Position numbers and translations under genes: made by a program. The notes under the pieces were generated by a model, which was not told the DNA's origin, made no database searches, and saw nothing but the letters and a program-made list of their open reading frames with translations. This document shows positions 32,552 to 38,865 of a stretch of 38,865 bases of DNA, one piece after another. Position 1 is the first letter of the stretch; each line of letters begins with the position of its first letter. The stretch is from NCBI GenBank assembly GCA_025800245.1, contig JAOXSA010000152.1, forward strand, positions 1 to 38,865, read 5' to 3'. This DNA comes from Amphritea sp. GTDB lineage: Bacteria; Pseudomonadota; Gammaproteobacteria; Pseudomonadales; Balneatricaceae.

Positions 32552-33378
32552 TACAAACCCCGCTTATTGAAAATTGCCATCGCCAGCGTCATCGGCAAAA
32601 GCAACCAGATCACCAGCCCGCCAAACAATCCTGCAGTCGTAAACTGAATCTGCTGAGCGATCGCCATCAGCCCGGTCAGGTTCTGATCGGCAAAGTAACT
32701 GATATTCACCAGCCGGAAGATATCGGTCGGGTTCAGCAACAGCAGATAGGGGAACAGCGTTTCATCCACATTGCCCTGAGTACCCACCAGCATTCCCAAT
32801 AAGCCAAGATCAAACACCAACACAAAGATGAACCAGGTGATGAGGGCGATACCGGCCGCTTTCGATTTCTCAGAGACGGATGCGCTGATCACATACGCAA
32901 TGGCGATAAAGACCCAGCCCAGCATGATCGCAGACGCTATAAACACGGTATAAGGTCCAATCAGCTCCGCCCAGGTCGTGGTGCCGGAAAAGGCCCCCAT
33001 CATCACCGCAGATGAACCAAACCCTACCAGAGTAGAAAATGCCATCACTGCACCCTGCCCCAGCATTTTTCCTAACAGCAGTTGCCAGCGGGACAGTGGA
33101 TAGGTCATCAACAACAGCAAAGTACCGTTTTCGTCTTCACCAACAATTCCATCATAAGCCAGCATCAACGCGATCAGCGGAATAATGAACACCGCCAGAC
33201 TGGCAAGACTGACAATGGTGGTCGACAAAGAAGTAAAGCCGACTTTACCCGCTGCGGCAGCACCGAAATAGGCCAGCCCTATCGCCAATACCGCGAAGAT
33301 AATACAGATCGACAGTACCCAGCGGTTGCGCAGGCCATCGTGAAACTCTTTATTGGCCACACTGAAAATAGCGTTCAT
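32551..33378 (-). CDS. nosY: NosY ABC transporter permease
   Basis: A 275-residue inner-membrane protein with six hydrophobic helices (for example WVLSICIIFAVLAIGLAYFGAA, VSLASLAVFIIPLIALMLAYDGIVGEDENGTLLLLMTYPLSRWQLLLGK). The DGIVGEDENGTLLLLMTYPLSR stretch is characteristic of NosY. With NosF and NosD it forms the complex that handles maturation of CuZ. It overlaps nosF at ATGA and nosL at TAATG. Confidence 0.93.
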   Translation of the reverse strand: MNAIFSVANKEFHDGLRNRWVLSICIIFAVLAIGLAYFGAAAAGKVGFTSLSTTIVSLASLAVFIIPLIALMLAYDGIVGEDENGTLLLLMTYPLSRWQLLLGKMLGQGAVMAFSTLVGFGSSAVMMGAFSGTTTWAELIGPYTVFIASAIMLGWVFIAIAYVISASVSEKSKAAGIALITWFIFVLVFDLGLLGMLVGTQGNVDETLFPYLLLLNPTDIFRLVNISYFADQNLTGLMAIAQQIQFTTAGLFGGLVIWLLLPMTLAMAIFNKRGL

Positions 33379-34292
33379 GAGTTGGCCTCCTGTTTTATTG
33401 CTCCCTGAGATGCAATGAAGTGAGTGTACAGATCCTCAAGGGATGGCAGGTGCACATCCAGATTTTCCAGGCCAGAAAGCGACATCAACTGCTGCATCGT
33501 GGACATCTTTTCGGTCAGAGCAACATTCAGTTGTATCTGTTTCTGATCAACAACCGCGTTGGCCGCCAGGTGATCTGGTAGTTGCAGATTGTTACCCTGA
33601 AGATGGAAGGTAGCGGGCAGGTCAGCCTGCTGTCTCAGGTCATTCAGACTGCCGGAAGCAAGCAGTTCACCCTGCCCCAGAATCAGTGCCCGATCGATAT
33701 ACTTCTCCACCCCCGGCAGTACATGGGAGCAGAGAATTACCGTACAGCCCTGATTCTTCAGCTGTTCGATACGACGGTAAAAGTCCTGAGTCGCTATCGG
33801 ATCCAATCCCACTGTCGGCTCATCCAGAAGCAGTAGTTTTGGTTCTCCGAGTAACGCCTGAGCCAGCCCTAAACGCTGACGCATCCCCTTAGAGTACGTT
33901 TTTACCCGCCGCTTAGCGGCCTGTTCGAGACCCACCTGTTCCAGTAAGCCCAGACAGCCTTTGGTGGACACGCCCTTCAACCGGGCAAAGTATCTGAGCA
34001 CTTCCAGTCCGGTCAGTTGGTCATAGAAGCTGACATTTTCCTGCAGGAAGCCCAGTTTACGCCGCAGGTTCCGGGCTTCTGACTGAGTCGGATCTTCACC
34101 AAACACCCTTACCTGACCGGATGAAGCACCGATCAGGCCCAGAATCAGTTTAATGGTCGTGGTCTTGCCAGCGCCGTTATGGCCAAACAACCCCAGCACC
34201 TCGCCTTGCGGCAGTGAAAGATTCAGTTGCTTCAGTGCGCTGACGCCCTGATAGCGTTTCTCGACCTGCTGCAGCTCTACAATATTCATCAT
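33375..34292 (-). CDS. nosF: NosF ABC transporter ATPase
   Basis: A 305-residue ATPase on the cytoplasmic side of the NosDFY complex. Walker A GHNGAGKTT, Q-loop FLQENVSFYDQLT, signature YSKGMRQRLGLAQ, Walker B LLLLDEPTVGLD and the switch His in LCSHVLPG are all present. It energises the assembly of NosZ copper centres through NosY and the periplasmic NosD. Starts 11 bases after nosD and overlaps nosY by ATGA. Confidence 0.95.
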   Translation of the reverse strand: MMNIVELQQVEKRYQGVSALKQLNLSLPQGEVLGLFGHNGAGKTTTIKLILGLIGASSGQVRVFGEDPTQSEARNLRRKLGFLQENVSFYDQLTGLEVLRYFARLKGVSTKGCLGLLEQVGLEQAAKRRVKTYSKGMRQRLGLAQALLGEPKLLLLDEPTVGLDPIATQDFYRRIEQLKNQGCTVILCSHVLPGVEKYIDRALILGQGELLASGSLNDLRQQADLPATFHLQGNNLQLPDHLAANAVVDQKQIQLNVALTEKMSTMQQLMSLSGLENLDVHLPSLEDLYTHFIASQGAIKQEANS

Positions 34293-34302
34293 CTTTCTCT
34301 AC

Positions 34303-35643
34303 TTATTTCTCTGCCAGTTGCGCTGAATCTGCAACCGGCTTAATAACTGAGTGATCCAACCCTTCCGGCACTGCCATCAAAGGGTGGCTGTCCACCACGC
34401 CGGGGGACTTCAACACCGGAAACTGACGCTGCACCCAACGCAGCGTTTCCACAGCCGGGCTGTTCAGCAGCAGCTTGGCGGATGGAAACTTCCACAACAG
34501 GCGATCCACACTGTCGTTCGGTTCATATTCAACATCGCCGATACCATCGCCATCCATATCCCAGCCCAGATAATCACTCCAGAAATTACCCACACCATCA
34601 CTGGACCAGTCCTGTTCGCGGGTGGCGACATACTTAACCTGTTCTTTGTTACTGATAAAGGCGTTGCCGCTCAGGATGTTATCTTCCGATCCTGCGGTCA
34701 GGTGTATCCCCATATCACTGTTGGCAAACAGGTTGTCACGGATATCGTTGAACAGGGAGTTGTAGATAAACAGCGCTTTGCCTTCCAGACCGGTCTGATT
34801 GGTCTGCTTCTGCATATGGGGATTACGGTTGTTCTGAATCCCCTCGACCCGGTTCTCCCGAATCTCTGAATTGGTGATGTAATTCATCAGGATGCCGTAA
34901 TTGGCATCGTTCAGGGAGCGGTTACCAATCACCGTCAGGTACTTCGACTGCATCAGCGCATAGCCGGTACGGGTGTTGGTGGTCACATTGTCCTGGACCA
35001 GATTGTGGTAAGAATACATATAGTGCACGCCGTAACGCAGGTCGTGCAGGTAGTTACCTATCAGCTCATTGTTGTTACTGGTATCGATGTAGATACCGTC
35101 ACGGCTATGCCAGACCTCGTTATCGCGGGCTACAGCGCCGCTGACATTGTAAAGGTGGATACCGTTGCCCCGGTCAGATGAGCGCAAAGACAGATCGCCT
35201 TCAATTTTATTGCCTACGATCTGAGTACCTTTTGCTGCATCGACCCATATACCAAAGCCGCCACCCTGCAGATAGTTATTCGCTATCCGCACATCGGCCG
35301 CTGCCCTGGATACAAAAATACCGGAATGAAGTTCGGTCAGATCTTCACCCCAGTTCTGAATTCTTAAGTTCGTAATGTATGTATCTGCCGCATCGACCTG
35401 TAAGCCGTGGCCTTCTCCGGCAGCATCAATAACTGAATTACCACTGCCACGCAGTTCAATGCCCGTGAGAATGGTATAGCTCCCGCTGTAGACCCCATCA
35501 GCCAGCACCACAACATCACCGTCGACGGCATTATTCAGCACCTGCTGCAGATCATCCGACGGAGTCAGATGCACCGTTGCAGCCTGGGCCGATATCGCCC
35601 ACAGACACACGGAAGCAAGGCTGAAGCGGTTAATGAGAGTCAT
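34303..35643 (-). CDS. nosD: NosD periplasmic copper-site maturation protein
   Basis: A 446-residue periplasmic protein. The Sec signal MTLINRFSLASVCLWAISAQA precedes a right-handed beta-helix built of repeated N-x-x-x-x-x-x-G-I-x-h units (GNKIEGDLSLRSSDRGNGIHLYNV, SGIFVSRAAADVRIANNYL). NosD binds NosF/NosY and NosL and helps insert copper and sulfur at the CuZ site of NosZ. It follows nosZ after a 102-base gap that contains two stem-loops. Confidence 0.94.
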   Translation of the reverse strand: MTLINRFSLASVCLWAISAQAATVHLTPSDDLQQVLNNAVDGDVVVLADGVYSGSYTILTGIELRGSGNSVIDAAGEGHGLQVDAADTYITNLRIQNWGEDLTELHSGIFVSRAAADVRIANNYLQGGGFGIWVDAAKGTQIVGNKIEGDLSLRSSDRGNGIHLYNVSGAVARDNEVWHSRDGIYIDTSNNNELIGNYLHDLRYGVHYMYSYHNLVQDNVTTNTRTGYALMQSKYLTVIGNRSLNDANYGILMNYITNSEIRENRVEGIQNNRNPHMQKQTNQTGLEGKALFIYNSLFNDIRDNLFANSDMGIHLTAGSEDNILSGNAFISNKEQVKYVATREQDWSSDGVGNFWSDYLGWDMDGDGIGDVEYEPNDSVDRLLWKFPSAKLLLNSPAVETLRWVQRQFPVLKSPGVVDSHPLMAVPEGLDHSVIKPVADSAQLAEK

Positions 35644-35667
35644 GTTATTTTCCTATCGATCTTAACG

Positions 35668-35722
35668 CCGACCCCCGCTATTTATCGACGGGAGCCGGAC
35701 CAGCAGGGATTCAACCCCTGCT
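35668..35722 (-). promoter_or_regulatory. Two stem-loops in the nosZ-nosD intergenic gap
   Basis: ccgacccccg / cgggagccgg (35668-35677, 35689-35698; 10 bp with two G-U pairs) and agcaggg / ccctgct (35702-35708, 35716-35722). Neither is followed by a T-run on the minus strand, so they are more likely processing or stability elements protecting the nosZ message. Confidence 0.6.
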
Positions 35723-35745
35723 TATTGTTGCCAGCATCTGAGCCC

Positions 35746-37656
35746 TTAAGCAGGCTCCACCAGCATGCGACCACGCATCTCCATATGCAGCGCATGGCAG
35801 AACCAGTTGCAGTAGTACCAGTGCACCCCGGGCTTGTCCGCCATAAAGGTGATAGAAGCGGTCTGCTGCGGCGAGATCTCCATCTGTGCACCGTGGTTTA
35901 CCATACAGAAGCCGTGGGTCACGTCTTCGATCTGGTCCAGGTTAGTGATGATAACGGTCACTTCATCACCCTGCTTAACGGTAAACTCGTTCAGGCCAAA
36001 GTTAGGCGCAACCGAGGTCATGTAAACACGCACTTTGTTGCCGTCACGGATGACCTTGCTGTCTTTTTCCAGAACGATGCCGTCTTTCTCAGCCATCTTA
36101 ACGGTAGAAGCAAAAGTCGGATCTTTACGGTCATACAGTTTGCGGGTCTTCACCTTAGAGCGGTGTACGATCATACAATCGTGCGGCTCGGCGTATGTCG
36201 GACCATCATGCACCAGGATCATCTCGTCACCGGAGATATCGATCAACTGATCGTTCTCTGCATGCAATGGACCACACTTCAGGAAGCGGTCTTTGGAGAA
36301 CTTCTGCAAAGACACCAGATACTTACCGTCCGCATCACGGGTTTCTCCCATGGTGGTGTGGTTGTGGCCTGGCTGATAATGCACGTCCAGTTTCTGCAGA
36401 ATGTAATCAACTTTCTCACCGTTGTAGAAACGGATCGCTTTCTCTACATCCCACTTACATACCTGGCTGTCGATAAACAGCGTGGTGTATGCATTGCCGC
36501 GACCATCAAATGCGGTATGCAGAGGCCCCAGACCCAGCTCAACTTCAGCGACGACTGTGTCGCGTGGCTTGATTTCATCAGCAAACAGGGCGTCAAACTT
36601 ATCCAGCTGGTACACAGTTACGGTTGGCGACAGCTTACCGTTGGCTACCGCATACTTACCACCAGGCGCAGTATTGATACCGTGAGGGTTCTTCGGTGTC
36701 GGAACATAACGGGTCAGTTCAGAACCTTTGCGACCGTCCAGTACAGGGACTTTGGAGTCGCCCAGGGTGGTGAAGTTACCGGCTTTTACCGCTGCTTCGA
36801 TGCGCTCGATGTTGAAGATAACCAGGTGGTCACGCTCGTTACGCATAGAGCCCGGCAGGTCGATCGCACCTTCTGAGTTATAGCAGGTCGAGAACGCGTA
36901 CTTACCGGTGTAGTCGGCATCGGTGTTATCCAGGTTACCGTCAACAATGATCTGCCAGTCCACTTCCATGGTTTCCGCATTCACACCGGAGAACATGGTG
37001 TAGTAGCCTTCAATATCATCCATATTCAGGCCGTTATTCGGATGCGGCATACGGAATTCGGCGTTAGCAAACACGTACTTGGTATGAGGCACCTTCTGCA
37101 CCCGCAGACCATGAATCGCCTGACAGTTAGGAATGGTGGTGATCTTGTCGGTCTTCATGATATCACCGCGGATACGGGCAACACGGGTGTTGGCCTTATC
37201 GTTGATGAAGATGTACTTACCGTCGTACTGACCATCTGTCATGGACATATGCGGGTGGTGAGAATCGCCGTTCTGCGGCGCATTTTCACCCAGCACTTCT
37301 TTAGATTCGTTAGTCAGACCCCAGCCAGTTGCGCTGTCGACATTGAACACGGGAATTCGCATCAGTTCGCGCATTGATGGCAGACCCAGAATACGTACCT
37401 CACCAGAGTGGCCACCACTCCAGAAACCATAGTACTCATCCAGTTCACCCGGGCCGACACTGTGATTTGAGTTGCTTGCAGCCTGCGCAGTAGAAGGAAT
37501 CAGAGCACCACCCATGGTCGCGCCCATCGTACCGGCGGCACCCAGCAGTGCCGCAGAACCGCCCAGGAACAGGCGTCGGCTGACCTTCACATGCTCAGAG
37601 GCATTTGGATCCTCTGTATCAATTGCAGGCAGGTTTTTATCGTTTGGATCTATCAT
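35746..37656 (-). CDS. nosZ: Nitrous-oxide reductase, clade I (Tat-exported)
   Basis: A 636-residue periplasmic homodimeric enzyme reducing N2O to N2, the last step of denitrification. The twin-arginine signal [16 protein letters not shown] near residue 29 marks clade I. The beta-propeller carries the CuZ histidines (SHHPHMS near 140, HDCMIVH and others). The C-terminal cupredoxin domain has the CuA ligands: His in [10 protein letters not shown] and [18 protein letters not shown] (Cys, Cys, His, Met). ATG at 37656 is preferred with GGAG 9 bases upstream; a GTG five codons earlier is possible. Its N2O-reducing role is secure from the motifs. It follows nosR by about 47 bases. Confidence 0.97.
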   Translation of the reverse strand: MIDPNDKNLPAIDTEDPNASEHVKVSRRLFLGGSAALLGAAGTMGATMGGALIPSTAQAASNSNHSVGPGELDEYYGFWSGGHSGEVRILGLPSMRELMRIPVFNVDSATGWGLTNESKEVLGENAPQNGDSHHPHMSMTDGQYDGKYIFINDKANTRVARIRGDIMKTDKITTIPNCQAIHGLRVQKVPHTKYVFANAEFRMPHPNNGLNMDDIEGYYTMFSGVNAETMEVDWQIIVDGNLDNTDADYTGKYAFSTCYNSEGAIDLPGSMRNERDHLVIFNIERIEAAVKAGNFTTLGDSKVPVLDGRKGSELTRYVPTPKNPHGINTAPGGKYAVANGKLSPTVTVYQLDKFDALFADEIKPRDTVVAEVELGLGPLHTAFDGRGNAYTTLFIDSQVCKWDVEKAIRFYNGEKVDYILQKLDVHYQPGHNHTTMGETRDADGKYLVSLQKFSKDRFLKCGPLHAENDQLIDISGDEMILVHDGPTYAEPHDCMIVHRSKVKTRKLYDRKDPTFASTVKMAEKDGIVLEKDSKVIRDGNKVRVYMTSVAPNFGLNEFTVKQGDEVTVIITNLDQIEDVTHGFCMVNHGAQMEISPQQTASITFMADKPGVHWYYCNWFCHALHMEMRGRMLVEPA

Positions 37657-37703
37657 GGTATTGATCTCCACAATGCGCGCCGAATTCTGTCCGGCACATT
37701 TTT

Positions 37704-38865
37704 TTATGCGCCCGACTTAACTGCCGGATCATCTATTTGTACTGCCGGGATAGAATTCAGGGCAGCATTTTGCTTCGCTTTCTTACGTTTTTTCTGAACC
37801 AGCGGGGGACACTTGTCGTCCCGATAGTAGGTCATCTGGCAATCCAGACACTGGTGGCACTCATTGCCATTAATGGTGCCGTCAGGATGGATAGCCTGAA
37901 TTTCACATTCGTTTGCGCAGATTTTGCACGGCTGACCGCATTCTTTACGGCGTTTCAGCCAGTCGAACAACCTCAACCGGGCTGGAATCGCCAGCGCCGC
38001 GCCCAGCGGGCAGATATAGCGGCAGTACACTTTGCGGGTAAAAATGGAGACGATCAGCAGGAATACTGCATAGAAGACATAACCCCAGTCCCGCTGGAAC
38101 TTCAGCAGGAAAGTCGTTTTGAAAGGCTCAATCTCCGCATACTTTTCCGCCTCAGCCAGTGACTCCAGTGAGATCGCAAACAGGCCTAGCAGGATTACAT
38201 ACTTCACCGCCCACAGGCGCTCATGGACCGCAAACGGCACCTCCAGCTGTTTTATCTTCAGCTTACGGGCCAGCTCATTGATCAACTCCTGCAATGCTCC
38301 AAATGGACAGAGCCAGCCACAGAAAATACCCCGCCCCCACAGCAACATAGTCATGGCTGTAAAGCCCCAGAGAATGAACAGCATCGGATCAAGCAGGAAC
38401 AGCTCCCACTGGAAGTCGCCCTTCAGAGCGTGAACAAAGGTAAACACGTTCACCACCGACAGTTGCCCCAGGGTGTACCAGCCAATAAAGAACACGGTGA
38501 ACAGCAGATACAGGCGACGGAAGGTATGCAGGAAACGCGGGTAGCGTACCAGGATGTCCTGAATGAAGATCACGATGAACAACACTCCGAGCGCTACACT
38601 GAGCACGCCGATCTGGAAGGCGCGGTCTTTCCAGATAGAGACCCACAATGGTTCCGGTTCTGGCTCAACAATGGGTTCAGGTCGTTCGATATAGGCTTCC
38701 GGGGTAACATAATCGCCATAGAAACTGGTAAATATGCTGTCCAGAGCGCCAACCTGACGGCGTACCAGCAGCTCTATCTGCCAGGGTGTACCCGGGTCAA
38801 ATTCATACTGATTACGGACAATAAAGATCGCCATCTCCCTGAAGCCCGGGAAGCCGTCGATATAG
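37704..38865 (-). CDS. nosR: NosR regulatory/electron-transfer protein, C-terminal part
   Basis: The frame stays open to the window edge, so the N-terminal periplasmic FMN-binding domain is beyond base 38865. The visible 387 codons include five or six membrane helices, the two CxxxCP motifs [12 protein letters not shown] and [13 protein letters not shown] facing the cytoplasm, and C-terminal ferredoxin-type 4Fe-4S clusters ([17 protein letters not shown] and CHQCLDC ... CPP). NosR is needed for nos transcription and for electron delivery to NosZ in vivo. First gene of the operon as seen here. Confidence 0.93.
   Translation of the reverse strand, partial: YIDGFPGFREMAIFIVRNQYEFDPGTPWQIELLVRRQVGALDSIFTSFYGDYVTPEAYIERPEPIVEPEPEPLWVSIWKDRAFQIGVLSVALGVLFIVIFIQDILVRYPRFLHTFRRLYLLFTVFFIGWYTLGQLSVVNVFTFVHALKGDFQWELFLLDPMLFILWGFTAMTMLLWGRGIFCGWLCPFGALQELINELARKLKIKQLEVPFAVHERLWAVKYVILLGLFAISLESLAEAEKYAEIEPFKTTFLLKFQRDWGYVFYAVFLLIVSIFTRKVYCRYICPLGAALAIPARLRLFDWLKRRKECGQPCKICANECEIQAIHPDGTINGNECHQCLDCQMTYYRDDKCPPLVQKKRKKAKQNAALNSIPAVQIDDPAVKSGA

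Noticed and set aside
35569-36876. 435-residue plus-strand ORF opposite nosD and nosZ
   Set aside because: Antisense shadow; nosZ carries unmistakable copper-site motifs.

Overview
The window reads as the chromosome of a marine gammaproteobacterium, most likely of the Oceanospirillaceae (Amphritea, Neptunomonas, Neptuniibacter or a relative). This rests on the recognisable core genes (ycgN, ycgL, rnd, recR, ybaB, dnaX, 4.5S RNA, ybiT, slyD-like), a TRAP transporter operon and a clade I nos (denitrification) operon. The genus is inference from gene content.

Layout. 1-274 (-): the N-terminal part of a Flp-type pilin whose C-terminal half is a Gly/Ser 15-bp tandem repeat running off the window. 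432-5431 (-): ycgN, ycgL, rnd, recR, ybaB and dnaX; dnaX carries an exact A-AAA-AAG slippery site with an immediate -1 frame stop, as in the E. coli tau/gamma switch. 5691-8212: a short plus-strand ORF with its own terminator, an HDOD-GAF protein, a small Cys-rich protein and the 4.5S SRP RNA with a stable-RNA-type promoter. 8311-12488: DUF3422 protein, retropepsin-like protease, two unknown small proteins (one behind a long, structured leader) and a 6TM potassium channel. 12549-16092: a VOC protein and divergent MarR regulator with an operator inside the promoter, a PAS-GGDEF protein with a degenerate active site, and an alpha/beta-hydrolase-OsmC fusion.

16284-23535: a catabolic operon on the minus strand in the order dctQ, dctM, dctP, FAD dehydrogenase, 2Fe-2S protein, FAD/BFD oxidoreductase, ridA, controlled by a divergent LysR. 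It should import a small organic acid or amino-acid derivative, oxidise it at a C-N bond with a three-subunit HcnABC/opine-oxidase-like enzyme, and hydrolyse the imine with RidA. 23652-29890: membrane protein, MBL-fold lipoprotein with divergent TetR and tandem operators, SlyD-like PPIase, Ldh-family reductase, Gre-family factor, and the ABC-F protein YbiT.

29891-32032 is the most notable region: an AT-richer island between ybiT and the nos operon holding two integron gene cassettes without a visible integrase. Each cassette ends in a 60-bp attC site, and in each the first bases of the cassette are complementary to the R'' box of its own attC, as expected of cassettes that were once circular. 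One cassette encodes a HEPN (AbiU2-like) putative RNase, the other a two-TM coiled-coil protein. They look like a small integrase-less attC cluster (CALIN) with possible anti-phage cargo. Large palindromes and a short orphan ORF flank them.

32033-38865 (-): nosR (partial), nosZ, nosD, nosF, nosY, nosL, the module for reducing nitrous oxide to N2 and maturing its copper centres.
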